NCBI RefSeq assembly: GCF_000276665.1 | Contig: NW_004955470.1 | Location: forward strand, 2,348,766-2,412,765 | Origin: Chinchilla lanigera | Taxonomy: Eukaryota > Chordata > Mammalia > Rodentia > Chinchillidae | Direction of reading: 5' to 3' | DNA: 64,000 nt | Part shown: positions 44,790-55,880 of the stretch, one piece after another | How positions within the stretch are numbered: position 1 is the first letter of the stretch | How the letters are laid out: each line of letters opens with the position of its first letter | Program-made: the position numbers and the translations under genes | The notes under the pieces: generated by a model | The model's database searches: none | What the model was told of the DNA's origin: nothing | What the model saw: the letters and a program-made list of their open reading frames with translations, nothing else

Positions 44790-45470
44790 ACATGGTGGCA
44801 AAGGTGTGGAAAAATTGCTGGTGGGCCTATAAACAGGTGCTTCTGTTACTTTGGAAACAGATGGCAGTTCCTCAAAAAGTTAAACAGAAGTGTTATCCTA
44901 GGGCCCAGAAATTTCTCCCCTGGGTGGATATCCCGGACAAATAACTTATGCTCACACAAACCCAAAACTTCTACACAAATATCCACAGCAGCATTATTCA
45001 TAATAGCCAAGAAAGGGAACCAACCCAAATGCCTCTCAGCTGATGATTGGATGAAGAAAACATGGTCTACCCACAGACTGGACTAGTATTCAGCAGTACA
45101 AGGGATACAGTGCTGATAAATGCAGGGACAGGAGCAAACTCTGAGAACATTATGCTATGTGAAAGAAGCCAGCCACTCTCAATCACATATTGTAAGATTC
45201 CTTTTCCAGGAACCACGTGGAACAGGTAAATCCATAGAGATAAGAAGTAGATTAAGGTGATCAGATTCTGGGAAGAAGGCTGGGCAGTAACTACGGATGG
45301 ATATGGTCTTTCTTTTTGGGTTAATGAAAAGGTTCTGAAATTGGACAGTGGTGATGACTGCACAACTCTGTAAATGTACTAAACCCCACCAATTTTGTGG
45401 GTGAACTTAAAAGGGTGAACTTTATGGTATATACTTTATACATCAAAAATGCTGTTACTTAAAAACTAGA
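44790..45470 (+). mobile_element. Old L1 (L1ME/MB-type) 3' end
   Basis: Sense ORF2 end and 3'UTR: 'gtggaaaaattgctggtggg', 'atggcagttcctcaaaaagttaaacagaagtgttatcc', 'cctgggtggatatcccgg', 'ccacagcagcattattcataatagccaag', 'catggtctacccacagactggactagtattcagcagtac', then the 3'UTR 'gaaattggacagtggtgatgactgcacaactctgtaaatgtactaaaccccacc' and 'ctttatggtatatactttatacatcaaaaatgctgtta'. Decayed and old. Confidence 0.85.
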
Positions 45471-46024
45471 AGTGGGCAGTTCTGTTTCCTGAATGTGTGT
45501 TGAATTGGCCCCTTTGCTGAGGGGCTTTGTTGCTTCTTGCCCCTGGTGGATCTATACTGGTTGTGACCATTGACAGGTGTCCTCAACCTGGGGATTGCTC
45601 AGTACCTGTAAACCATCCTGGGAAGGTCCAAACCTCCAGGCCAAGTCTCTGCTTCTGCCCTTTCTCTGTCCTCAGGTCAATCCCTTATGCCTCTCTGTAG
45701 AGCCTCTTCAGTCCTGTGATGACTTCTGTCTTGTTCCTGTGGCCCTTCAAGCCCTCCAGTCCCTTGCTCCTTAGCTTGAGCTCCATTTTCCTTTGACCTC
45801 CCCTGCTGGGCAAATCTAGGGCAATGCCCTTTAACAAGGCCCAAATACATACTGATTCTTCTTTCTCTTGCTCTTTGGGGAATCTTTGCTTCTCTGTTCT
45901 GGATGGAGGAAAGTGCAACTGTGTCTGCTTTTGTACCATTGGTAATTTCAGATGCAATACTCCTATCACTGTAAGACCATGATTAGAAACTCCAGTACTT
46001 TGAGGTGTGTGGGGGCAGGGGAAC
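45471..46024. other. No recognised feature
   Basis: Unique-looking. Overlapping frames at 45685-46107 (minus) and 45577-45774 (plus) have no recognisable family. Confidence 0.35.
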
Positions 46025-46163
46025 TGAGGAACAGATTTTCCTACTGCCCATGTTTTATGTAAGGGAAACTGACACACAGAGAGGTTAAGTAACTTATAGA
46101 GGGCCACAGGTTAGTAATTAGTGGATTTAGACTATCTGACTCCAGAGCCCAGACTCCTAACTC
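46025..46163 (-). mobile_element. MIR SINE
   Basis: A clear antisense MIR core: 'aagggaaactgacacacagagaggttaagtaacttatagagggccacaggttagtaattagtggatttagactatctgactccagagcccagactcctaac'. It is the best-preserved MIR in the window. Confidence 0.85.
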
Positions 46164-46849
46164 CTGAGTTGCAGGAAGGCTATAGGGAAGAGGAAAGAGC
46201 AAATGCAAAAGCCTGGAGGCAGGAAGGAGCATGATGTGTTCAAAAAACAAAAATGGTGGGAGCTGGGGTGAGAAGGTGCAGGAGACAGAACTGGAGAGGT
46301 GGATCTGGCCACGGGATCCTGTGGTAAGGGAGTGGGCAGCCCCTGGAAGGGTGATGGTTCTCTCTTTATGGCTGGGAATGTCACATAACTTAGTAGTTGT
46401 AAAGGCCATCATCACTGTGAACCATGGATAAAAGGGCCTCTGTCATTGACTGGTAAAATTTTCTGTCATGGTGGTGGCTGGATGGTACAGTGATCAGTCC
46501 ATCACAGGTGAAGATGGCAGCAGATATGCTCCAGGTCCAATCTACAAAGCCGTCACATCTCCGCCCCAGCTCCCTGCACCTCTGCAGCCGGATACCTCCC
46601 TTTTCACCTTGCTGCCTTACCAGGAGGCCCCACGGAGGTACTTAACCAGCTGCAGGGCAGGACCGCATGCATCATTTCACATCTGGATGCAGTGTGGGCC
46701 AGTCCTGCGATTCCTGAGGATTCCACAACAGAACATCAACATCATACCCATCAATCTTAACCGTCTTACCATTTACAACATTTGCTTTCATCTAAAACTT
46801 CTAGTACAAACATCTGTGCCAAGGGCCACAAGATCAAAACACAACTTTC
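46164..46849. other. No recognised gene; possible ancient repeat trace
   Basis: 'aagcctggaggcaggaaggagcatgatgtgttc' (46210-46242) resembles the unnamed ancient repeat noted at 24930. A 134-codon plus-strand frame (46468-46872) has no recognisable domain and runs into an L1. Confidence 0.35.
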
Positions 46850-47530
46850 TCTTTTTCTTTATTGACACATAAAGTATTTCAAATTTTATATGCCATGGGA
46901 AAAGCCGTGACTGTAAGTCAGATCCTCTCATGATAAACCACATCACACAGATTACTTACTAATTTAAATATGTTAAGATAGGTAATATATTCACATAGTT
47001 TTCTCTCACCCATCTCAGCTGCCCCCCAGCTACCTCAGGTAACTGGATTTTGTTACACCAGTCAGAGTTTTTGGCTTTATTTATTTATTTTTTTTTACAT
47101 TAGAACTTCAGAGTTCATTTATGTAAACTTAAATATGCAGAAATACGTTCACCTTTTCCTTTTTACACAAAAGAAGCACTCTGTTTGTGTCTTGCATTTT
47201 TCACATACTCTGTCTTCAAGATCTTTTCATGGTATTATATTGAAAGTGTCCCCTTTCTCTGATACAGCTGTGTAAGAGTCCAGGGCCGAAATGGACTGGC
47301 TTGGTCTGAGGTGTCCTCTGTGGAAAGGTCCTGGCTGACTTCAGTCTTTTGCTATTACATACCTTGCTGGATAACCTCACAGTAAACCCCCATTCATATA
47401 CACATATAGGTGGGGCTGTAGAATAATCCCAGGAAGGAAATTGCTGGGTACAGGGTTCATTCCTTTATAATTTTGGTACGTGTTTCCTGGTCACTTTCCA
47501 CATGCTTTTATTGATTGCTGGGCAATCCCA
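46850..47530 (-). mobile_element. Old L1M fragment
   Basis: Antisense old L1: 'tttattgacacataaagtatttcaaattt', 'caagatcttttcatggtattatattg', then diverged text with 'ggaaggaaattgctgggtacagggttc' (the antisense clause 'ggagtggaattgctgggtcat'). (TTTA)n enrichment at 47080-47095. It probably belongs to the same element as 48080-48420. Confidence 0.6.
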
Positions 47531-47616
47531 TTCACAGTGAACAAGAGGCCCTCATGCCACAAGCCTTTCTGATTGAGTATGTTCCTGACATCTGGCATGT
47601 TGTGCTTGACATCTTC

Positions 47617-47690
47617 CTCTCAAAACAAAACAACAAACTCAAAACAAACAAACAACCTCACAAAAACAAACAAACAAATCACCAACTTCA
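47617..47690. repeat. (CAAA)n simple repeat
   Basis: An A-rich tract with repeated 'aaacaaa' units ('caaaacaaaacaacaaac...aaacaaacaaacaaa'). Confidence 0.85.
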
Positions 47691-48079
47691 GAGAAGTCCT
47701 ACTTTATGATGTCTTCCGATTTCCGTGGGAGCAAATACTCCTACCCAGGCCAATGTATAGCTGTTAGCACGGCGTCCTTGAACATGGGGTTGGAAGAGAG
47801 CGGCAGGGTGGCCGATGTGCCTGTCGTGTTGTCACCACACAGGTATAAGAGCAGTGCAGAGACTAATGAAATGGAATGAGAAGATGAGGAGGAAATGAAG
47901 AGTCTTATTACCTCCATTTAAAATATAATTTATTACACCGCAAGTACTTCACATTTTAGTCACGGCTGCATTTAACAATCAGCTTGCAAAACCAGCTCTT
48001 GAAAACCTTTCATAATTATTCACAGTGGACTGGCAAGAACCACCTCTGCACACCTCTACAATTTGGCCAACCAAAAGTC
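47691..48079. other. No recognised feature
   Basis: Unique-looking; AT-rich from 47910. Separates two old L1 fragments. Confidence 0.35.
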
Positions 48080-48420
48080 AGCAGCTGCTATCTCAATAGT
48101 TATAAGTTTTATTATGGTAGCTTTCTACGTTTAAGGATACTTGGATTTTCTTTCCTGTGAAATGTCTGTCCATGTCCTTTGCACATTCATCTGCTGAGTT
48201 TTGGTCTCATATTTCTAGGAGCTCCTTGTATGTGTCTTTTGTTACGAATTGTGATTTTTGTCCTAGTTTGCTGTTCATCTTTTGTGTTTGCCCACGGTAT
48301 TCTTTTCCTGCCATGAAATTATTACTGTAATTGTTTTTTCAACATAGCTGAATTTTTTCAATTTTATAACTTCCAAATGTTGAATAATAATTTTAAAGGC
48401 AGGAGTAGACAATTAAAAAT
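48080..48420 (-). mobile_element. Old L1M fragment
   Basis: Antisense L1 text 'gaaatgtctgtccatgtcctttgcacattcatctgctgagttttggtctcatatttctaggagctccttgtatgtg' parallels the well-known antisense clause 'tctgtccatatcctttgcccactttttaatggg'. The rest is a diverged, AT-rich body. Confidence 0.7.
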
Positions 48421-49109
48421 TTTCCTAAGCTAGTCTCATATTTAAATTTCCAGTTTCTTATAGTCTGAAGCAAGCTACACAATTCCTGTATCCCCTTGGA
48501 GTTCATTATATTGAATGTTGCCTTATTCTTCTGAGTCAGATCATTATTTTTAAACTCCTGGCATTTAGTGTTACCACAAAGATGCCTAATATGTTAAAGA
48601 TGGGCCTGGCAACTTCATACAAAAGGAAGTGCACATAGAGGTCATAAACTATTTATCAAGCATTAGATCACCAGTTCAGTGGAAGGTAACCAAGCCACTT
48701 CTTTCTGACACTGCTTTTTCCTACATGAGAGTGTCTTCACTTACATTTGACATCTCACATGGGCAGGTACTGGCTAAGGGCTGTGCTATAGTCTCCGCTG
48801 GCCCCATGGGCCCAATTGTCTGAGTGCAGCATTGGAGTACACTCTTTTGCATTCAAGAAGTATCAGTGGAGACACCAACTTCAAATATGTGGACACCCCA
48901 GAAAGATTTCCATTTGCCTTCATGTGTCTTTTGACCTTTGTCAACAGCTACACATTTCCAGGGTCATCTGAGAGGCTGGGTATATGGTCCGTCTGTGTGG
49001 TGCAGTCTTATGGCATAGCCATGTGGGAAGTTCTAGCATCGTGCATCTGAGAGCCCTATGAGTGTTTTTCAGTTATATTTTATTTTAGCATCTCATATTT
49101 TTGTCTGGA
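48421..49109. other. No recognised feature
   Basis: Unique-looking. Frames at 48629-48823 and 48832-49050 have no family match that I recognise. Confidence 0.35.
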
Positions 49110-49185
49110 CTTTGAACCTGAACCTCAGATGCGCTAAGCGATTTGCTCAAAGTTCCCCTGTTGCTAGTCTGGCTGTTATTAGTAC
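49110..49185 (-). mobile_element. MIR SINE fragment
   Basis: 'gaacctgaacctcagatgcgctaagcgatttgctcaaagttcccctgttgctagtctggc' follows the antisense MIR order ('gaggctaagtgacttgctcaaggtcacacagctagtaagtggc'). Confidence 0.55.
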
Positions 49186-49529
49186 ATCTGGCACACGATA
49201 AAGGCAAAAACATTTGGGATGATATGATTTTCCCAACTCCCGATCCAGCGGTCAGGTCACTGTCCCCTGGCAGGCGTGACCTGAGATGTGGTCTCTGGCT
49301 GGTTTCCTCCCCAGGCACTCTTTATAAGGTTGTCCAAAAGCAATACTTGTTCATGCCAGCACCCTATGCTGACACCCAGTCTTCCCATGGCTGGTGAGCC
49401 CCATTCTTTCAATATTTGCCATGAGAAAAGCCTGTGTATGGTAAGTGTAGCAAAGGCCAAATACTGAGGGTGCTATAACCAGTTAATGTGTTATGTGCTC
49501 AGTTCTCACCCCACCCTGGCTGGTGCTAG
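49186..49529. other. No recognised feature
   Basis: Short unique-looking interval between MIR fragments. Nothing is recognised. Confidence 0.35.
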
Positions 49530-49615
49530 TGTCATTGCTGCCATTTCAAAGAGATACACTGAGGCACAGAGGACAAGTTCAAGGCCAGACAAAGACAGTG
49601 GTTGAACCGGATGGA
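49530..49615 (-). mobile_element. MIR SINE fragment
   Basis: 'gtgtcattgctgccatttcaaagagatacactgaggcacagaggacaagttcaaggccagac' matches the antisense MIR core. Confidence 0.6.
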
Positions 49616-49630
49616 AAATGTAGGTCAGTA

Positions 49631-50003
49631 TCTCAGTACATTTTCTGTTGCTAATAATATAATGCCACAAACCAGTCAGTTTTAAAGAAAAAAAAAGATT
49701 TATTTTGGCTTTCAGTTCAGGATGTGCAAAGTTGAAGGACTATATCTCATGATGGTTTTCTATGAGGCTCCTGAGGTGGTGTAGGGCATTGCAGAGAAAG
49801 ACAGATAGGGAGCCCAAGAGTGTGTTTGTGTGTGCTTTTCTTTTAAAGCCACTAGGAGTCCATCTTGGGTGCTCTACCCTGATGACCATATCTAATTCTA
49901 AACACCTTCCAAAGGCCCCAACTGCAAATCCCATGGATTAAACTTCCATCCTCTTAACACCTTACAATGAGAATTGGGCTCCAACATGGACTTGGAGGGG
50001 ACA
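49631..50003 (-). mobile_element. MaLR-type solo LTR (MST/MLT-like)
   Basis: Antisense LTR landmarks: 'tctcagtacattttctgttgctaataatataatgccacaaacc', 'gatttattttggctttcagttcaggatg', 'gcctccgagg' equivalents, 'taaagccactaggagtccatcttgggtgctctaccctgatgaccatatctaattctaaacaccttccaaaggcccc', 'ggattaaacttccatcc', 'gggctccaacatggacttggaggggaca'. Interpreted as a solo LTR with no adjacent internal region. Confidence 0.75.
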
Positions 50004-51823
50004 GACTGGAGCAGTCTGAGATGTCCTGGCACATTATGGTTTTGGAATCTTCAGACACAAGAATGCTCAGTTGACAGGGGCCATGTCCCTTTTGTTGTAG
50101 GAAATGCTCTGACCACCAATAACTCCTGGGGACAGCTATCTTCTCTCCTTCTCTCAGTGTGTAGTGCCCATTTCTGATGGAGACAGCTTCAACTCTCTGT
50201 GATTCTATGGCAGGAAGGAGACAGAGTTTGTTTTTCACTTTTGCTGCTGTAATTAATTTTATTTAGGGAAGCATTGTGTTCTTGCAGAGAGTATTGTTAC
50301 ATGCCAGAAGAATCACTGGCACTGAGAGTGCACCGTGTTGCTCCGGACTTCCCTGGCAAGAGCAGCAGCTTCCTGGCCAGCCGACCGGCGGCCCTGGGCT
50401 CTGGGGAAGGACCCTGGCTAAGGGCCACTGTCTGAGCTGAATGGCCAGGGCTGGGCCATGTCACTTCCTGGTCAGCATGGCAGGCAGCTAACTCTAGAAA
50501 ATCACCAAAGCTTGGACAAAAATGTCCAGTGCATTGGGTACAGACATTAGCAGCAGGGATCCGAGGCCCAAGATGCAGCCAGGGACCTTCTGGGAAACTT
50601 GGCTTTGCAGCTGAGCTGCAGAATGCTCTCAAGAGAAGCGAGTACAAGTTAGGAAGTGTCTATGCCCAAGAGGAAATGCAATGTTTAAGATATGATAGCG
50701 CAAGGAGACCCGTACCAGTTAGAAGGCAAAGTGGGTGAGTCCAACAAGGAGCCACAATATGTACTTCTTTTAAAAACCTTCTTTCTGCTTTCTCCAATTA
50801 TGGATATACATAGCACACGCGCATCCAAGAAAACTTTGAAAGTAAACAAGAATCTCTCATGGTCATTCTCCTGAGGGATTTAAAACACTTTTAAATAACA
50901 CATCCTGTCAATTATTTTCTTTTGTAAATTAGATCTCAGATATGTTTGTTTGTTTTTAATAATGAGCATTTCTGCTCAGTGTGCAAAGTAGGTCTTTGAT
51001 GGTAAAGTATAAAACATTTGGGTCTCATTTTCCTCAATAAATATGCATCTCTTATTGACTTCTTTCTCGAGTACCTGCTCTGTGAGTACTCTGTATGTTC
51101 CTCAGGGGTTCCATGGTGGAATTTCACCACTCTGTTTGTTGTTGCATTGTCCTTTGTGTGTCAAAATGGATCACTCATTTATCTCTTTTCACGGTGGAGC
51201 TGCCAGGGTTAGGACAGTCACCTGCGCGAGCCCCTCGTTTGTCTCTCGGCCTTAGCGAACTCACCCCCAAGCCCAGGTGTCGGGGAAGCTCATCCTTGAG
51301 GATCTCTGGAAAGGCAGAGACCCCAGTGTCTGCCGTGACTCTCCGAAATGGCCGTGCTCCTGAGCGCCTCTTGTCACCTGGTTTGCGATATCCATTGCCA
51401 CCTGGTTAGTGACTGCGTAGAAATCTGAAAAGTGGTCATTCACCATCACATAGTTAACAGCCTTTCCCAGCTTTCTATTGAACTCATTTTTCTCTTGTGC
51501 CTCTCACCATGGTCTCACTCTTTGATGGCTCTTTTATTGTCATTCTTTTCAGATTCAGATTTTGGATGTGTTCACACCTCAACCTTCACCTGGAGAGAGC
51601 ACAGGATTTCCCTGGAGCCACAGGAACTGTGCCGGATATGGGAAGAAAGCATTCCCCTCGCTTTTCCGAGCTCCTCTCTGACCCACACCCTATGCCTGTC
51701 CTTCCATCCTGAGTTTGCAATGGAGGACTATCCGGTCTTGCATGGATCACATGCTTTACCCAGTGAAAATCTCTTATGGATACCAGGAGCTACTCATGAG
51801 TGTATAAACTGTTAATTAATTAA
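50004..51823. other. No recognised gene
   Basis: 1.8 kb without recognised repeats. The 50300-50740 part is GC-rich and has several long overlapping frames on both strands but no recognisable domain. Confidence 0.35.
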
Positions 51824-52021
51824 TTTGTTGTTGCTGGAGAGAGAACTCAAGACCTCATGCATTCTAGGCAACCACTCTACCAATGAACTACATCCCTAGT
51901 CCTTTTTAAAAATTCAAGACAGGGTCTGAATAAGTTGCCCAGGATATCCTCAGAGTTGTGATTCTCCAGTCTTCACTTCCTAGAGTACTGGGATTATAGG
52001 TGAGCACTATTGCCCCTGGCT
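51824..52021 (-). mobile_element. B1-dID composite SINE
   Basis: Antisense ID ('gagagaactcaagacctcatgcattctaggcaaccactctaccaatgaactacatccctag'), a short linker, and antisense B1 ('gacagggtctgaataagttgcccaggatatcc' to 'gagcactattgcccctggc'). Diverged. Confidence 0.8.
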
Positions 52022-52784
52022 TGTAGGAACCAGCTGATGCTCATCTGAGATTGGTAGACATCAAAGCAAATAGTAAAAGTTTCACAGGGTTGCTACAAAT
52101 AAATGATTTCAAAAACAAACTAAACCGAAGCAATAAACAAACAAAACATTTTTTCATTGCAGTTAGCATTTTTTGTTCAATTCAGCTTGGACTTTCGATG
52201 CTCCAGACACTGGTTACTGGTGCACGAGGCTCACTTTTGTTCTTTCTTGCTTCTGGGGTGTCCTCACCTCATCTTTGCACATGTGCTGTCCTCATGGTGT
52301 AACAGAAAATAGCCCCCCTCCAGCCACTATACTTCAGTTTGTTACTTTGCAGGTAATAGTTTCTGTTCCAGCTCTGGTTGCTTCTGTTTCTTAGAAACAG
52401 CTGGTCACTGTGATGCACATTGTATAAACTAATCCCCAGCTGACAAGCCATTCTGCCTCTGTAATTCCTGCTTGCTTATCCAGTATAAGGCCTAGACCAC
52501 CAGCGACCAGGGCCTGATATTCTGGGAATGACCCCAATCAGTGCCAGTCAAGGTAAATAAATCTGCCTCCAGATCCTGGGGACCCTTTCAGTGTTTTTGC
52601 TTGCTGTTACAGTGTGAGACCACTCAGACACGGCAAGATCAGACTGGGTCAAGGCTAGGCACAGACAAAGGAGTGATGTGGGCGGCCCATGGGAATTCTG
52701 TTGGATGTGTAGGTTCGCTTCACTGTCCAGCCTCCTGACATAAACAGAAATGAGCAACCCGAATTCTGCCCTAGCCCCACCCCA
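52022..52784. other. No recognised feature
   Basis: Unique-looking sequence. Small overlapping frames only. Confidence 0.35.
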
Positions 52785-52845
52785 AATAGTCTTGTGACCC
52801 TGGAAAAGTCAACTAACCTGTTTTAGCCTCCATTTGCGGAAGTCC
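52785..52845 (+). mobile_element. MIR SINE fragment
   Basis: 'cttgtgaccctggaaaagtcaactaacctgttttagcctccatttgcgga' parallels the sense MIR core 'gtgaccttgggcaagttacttaacctctctgagcctcagtttcc'. It is cut by the ID insertion that follows. Confidence 0.65.
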
Positions 52846-52851
52846 AGTGGG

Positions 52852-52997
52852 CTGACATCCATGTCTTTTGTTTTTTTTTTGTTTTTTTGTTTGTTTGTTT
52901 GTTTGTTTTCCGGTACCAGGAATCGAACTCCTGACGTTGTGCTTGCCAGGCAGGCGCTGTGCCACTGAGCTAAATCCCAGCCCCTGACATCCATGTC
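52852..52997 (-). mobile_element. Young ID SINE with perfect target-site duplication
   Basis: CTGACATCCATGTC occurs at 52852-52865 and again at 52984-52997, an exact 14-bp duplication. Between them, on the minus strand, lies a tRNA-like ID body (52983 back to about 52910) beginning 'ggggctgggatttagctcagtgg' (A box) with 'agttcgattcc' (B box), followed by an A-rich tail seen on the plus strand as T-runs and (GTTT)n (52867-52909). The perfect duplication and intact boxes mark this as the youngest-looking insertion in the window. The tail is long and unstable-looking. Confidence 0.9.
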
Positions 52998-54350
52998 ATT
53001 ACATTGCTGTGGAAGTGAGGAGATAGGTGAAGTTAGGCAAGTAGGGCACAGGTCCTGAATTGTTCATCTAAAGTAAACTGAAAGTCAAGGTTTACATGCA
53101 TGAGCACAAAAGAGGGCCCACATAATTAACTTAAGCAAACTACCAGTGCAGAATGGAATACAAGGGACAAGGAATGAATCCCTAAACAAATGGAAGAGAG
53201 ACCTTGGAAGAAGTGAAATGTCAGTGAAGCAATCTGCACTCTGGACATGAAAGGCCTTCCTGCAAACAGGCATATTCCTACTTTCTGTATACCAAAAACT
53301 GTACAGAGGCCCCTGAGTCTGAACTTCCACAGTATTCATCTTAATGGAATCCCTCTCCAACTAGTGGAGTAATTCTTCCTAATAAACACGCATTTTGGGC
53401 ATTATCCACGGCTTGCTGCTTGCTGTTTTGTCAGCTTGTCTTCCTTGCTTCAAAACAAGGACCCGAGAGCTAGAGGGGGCTGGTTACACCCTGACGGATT
53501 AAATGAGATTAGATATTAGCATGTCACCATGGTAACCAGAGAAAATAACTGATCAGTAAATGTTGACCATTCTTATTTTTATTCTTATTAAAAGGGGCTA
53601 CTTACCTGTCTGGATGCTGGCTTCCTGTTCTGCTCTTGTATTTATTGTTGCCCTGTTTTCTCTTTGCCCCAAATCTGAACTCAGCGGCCACTTGCCCCTT
53701 TCCATCAAGGTGGCCTCTGGGTGCTGACCCACAGCTGGTACCTTCCAGCTGCCCCTCCAGACACCCTGTGTAGCTGGACCTCTGGTTACCAGCTCTGCTC
53801 TGTGCTCCAGGGCCTGGGATGCTTGCTGCTGTCTTTGCAGTAACTGTGGTTTTATTCAGTGAGTGCCTTCTAGGCAGGAATAGAATTCTCAAATTGCTCT
53901 CCAGCCCCTGCAGGCAGCTGGTCACAGGGCTGCTCCAGAACTTCTCAGTCAAATGAAGGAACCCCAGAAATGCATAGCAGAGAGGAAACTCTATTTCCTT
54001 TGCATCCCTTTCTTTTGCTGTGCTTGTCAAACACTTAATTTTAACAGATTTGTTTTCTCTGAATGACCCTACAAGCCAAAGATGCATTCACCAAATAGAC
54101 ATATTAGTTTCTTTTGAAATCATTTCAGTTGAATTCAACCCAACTCATTTAATAGATATTTACACAGTTATTATTGTGACGGACCCTTGGCAGACAGAGA
54201 AAAGGAACTCGAAGTTCCTGCCCGGACAGAACCTAAAATTCTACCAGGGAGAGAGATGCTGAGAATCTAACCAAAAACATGTAAGGTAAATTCATTTTGG
54301 TAAGAGTTACCAGAATAACAAAAGAATTAGTAGAGCGATGGACTTTTACT

Positions 54351-54352
<2 letters not shown>
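52998..54352. other. No gene; MIR trace near 53500
   Basis: Unique-looking except for a MIR-like 3' part at 53497-53580. The 161-codon minus-strand frame (53602-54087) shows no recognisable domain. Around 54085-54260 the text resembles the ancient unnamed repeat noted at 24930. Confidence 0.35.
53497..53580 (+). mobile_element. MIR SINE fragment
   Basis: 'ggattaaatgagattagatattagc' to 'gatcagtaaatgttgaccattcttatttttattc' parallels the sense MIR 3' half ('gattaaatgagataatacatg...agtaaatgttagc tattatt'). Confidence 0.6.

Positions 54353-54386
<34 letters not shown>
54353..54386. repeat. (GT)17 microsatellite
   Basis: An uninterrupted dinucleotide run of 17 GT units on the plus strand; (CA)n on the minus. 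Long enough to expect length polymorphism. Confidence 0.97.
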
Positions 54387-54389
<3 letters not shown>

Positions 54390-55720
54390 AAGCCTGGATG
54401 ATGAAGGACAGTTTCCCTCTGGAGATCTGAAAAAGAGCTTTTGGATAGAGAAATAGCATGTGCAATGGCCCTGGTGGAGAAGCAGAGTCATTGCATTTCA
54501 GAGGCACAGAGAGGTTAATGTACCAAAGCACAGGGTGACAAAGGTGAGGGTGAGGGGTAGGCAGGAATCTCCAGTGCACGGACTGCCATATTTCCTCAGA
54601 GGGGCGACCTGTGGAGCTAATGGCTGCCGTGAATCTCAGAGCCATTAACATTCACAGAAAAGGGTATTTCTGGTAGACTCTAAGTACACTTCCCTCCAAC
54701 CAAGAAAGACACCATTTTTAAAATATGTGAACACAAGGTAGAAAAGATCCACCAAAGAGGAACGCAGTTGCTTTAGTCTTCTCACTGAAATTTCATTGAC
54801 CAAGGAAGATGAAACCCCTGTTGTAGAAGGGGAGCTTAAAACACACAGCACACCCAGAACCCACAGAAATTTGTTCCAGGCCCTTGTTTGTTTTGGGGGC
54901 TATTCATGGCCTCTAAAATTTATTCTCTTCCTCTAAAATTGCCCGTACCCCCCATTTTCCTCTCTTTTATGAAAAAGGGTATACAAGCTTCTGGATCACG
55001 TTAGGTTATTAGGAACAACTTTGTGTGATATCCTTGTACACATAAATGAGTGTATAAACTTTTTCTCTTGCTAATCTACCCAGTGCTACTTTCTTTTGTC
55101 AGACTTAAAGATTCCCGGCATCAGAGAGGAAAGGGAGATATTTCCTTCACTCTTACAGCATAAATAAATATCCAAGGGCCCACACCAATATAAATTATTG
55201 AATAAATGAGCAAGTGGGGTCAAGAGACAAATTGATGAAGAAGCCTGCATAATTTACATAGACACCGATCTTCAGGGACAGGAGGATAAACTCCGAGTCC
55301 TCTAGTATGTGGTGTGCAAAACGATTTTCTCTCAGACAAAATAAGATCCAAATGGAGACACCATTTATGATGGAGAAGTCTGATGAACACTGCCTTAGCC
55401 AGGTGATCAAGGTCAATATCAGCTATGACAAATCATGTTCACAGTGCCAGTCCTTAATAAGATATGGTGAAAATCACCTTTTATCTCTGTGATCTTTACA
55501 AAACCCATAACCCCGGTTTGGTTATGAGAAAAGATTCAGACAAATTTCAGTTAAGGGGCATTTTCAAATAGAATTGACCAGGTTTCCTTAAAACTGTCAA
55601 GTTCATAAAAATCAGGAAAGTTTTGAGCAACTGTGACAACCAAGAGAAGCCTAAAGAAGCACGATGACTAAATGCAACGCAGTATCCTGAATGGGATCCT
55701 GGAATATAAAAACTATTAGT
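54387..55720. other. No recognised gene
   Basis: Unique-looking DNA, AT-rich at 54890-55250. Nothing coding is recognised. Confidence 0.35.
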
Positions 55721-55880
55721 GGTCAGGCGCCATGGTGCCTGCCTGTAATCCCAGCTCTCTGAGAGGACGGGGCAGGATTGCAAGTTTAAACCCAGCCTGG
55801 ACAAATTAGCAGCTTAGCAAGAACCTGTCTTAAACAAGAAAAAAAGAAAAGGTGAAGGCTCTGCGTTCACACCCCTGCAA
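55721..55880 (+). mobile_element. B1-dID composite SINE
   Basis: Sense B1: 'gtcaggcgccatggtgcctgcctgtaatcccagctctctgagaggacggggcaggattgcaagtttaaacccagcctggacaaattagcagcttagcaagaacctgtctt', A-rich linker (55835-55850), then an ID-like remnant ('ctctgcgttcacacccctg'). It is the only B1-dID in sense orientation. The ID half is short and diverged. Confidence 0.75.

Noticed and set aside
52910..52983. Functional tRNA gene
   Set aside because: Although it has tRNA-like A and B boxes, the arms do not form a full cloverleaf. The A-rich tail and target-site duplication show a retroposed ID SINE.
53602..54087. 161-codon open frame on the minus strand
   Set aside because: No domain and no splice or promoter signal near it. 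Part of the interval resembles an ancient repeat.
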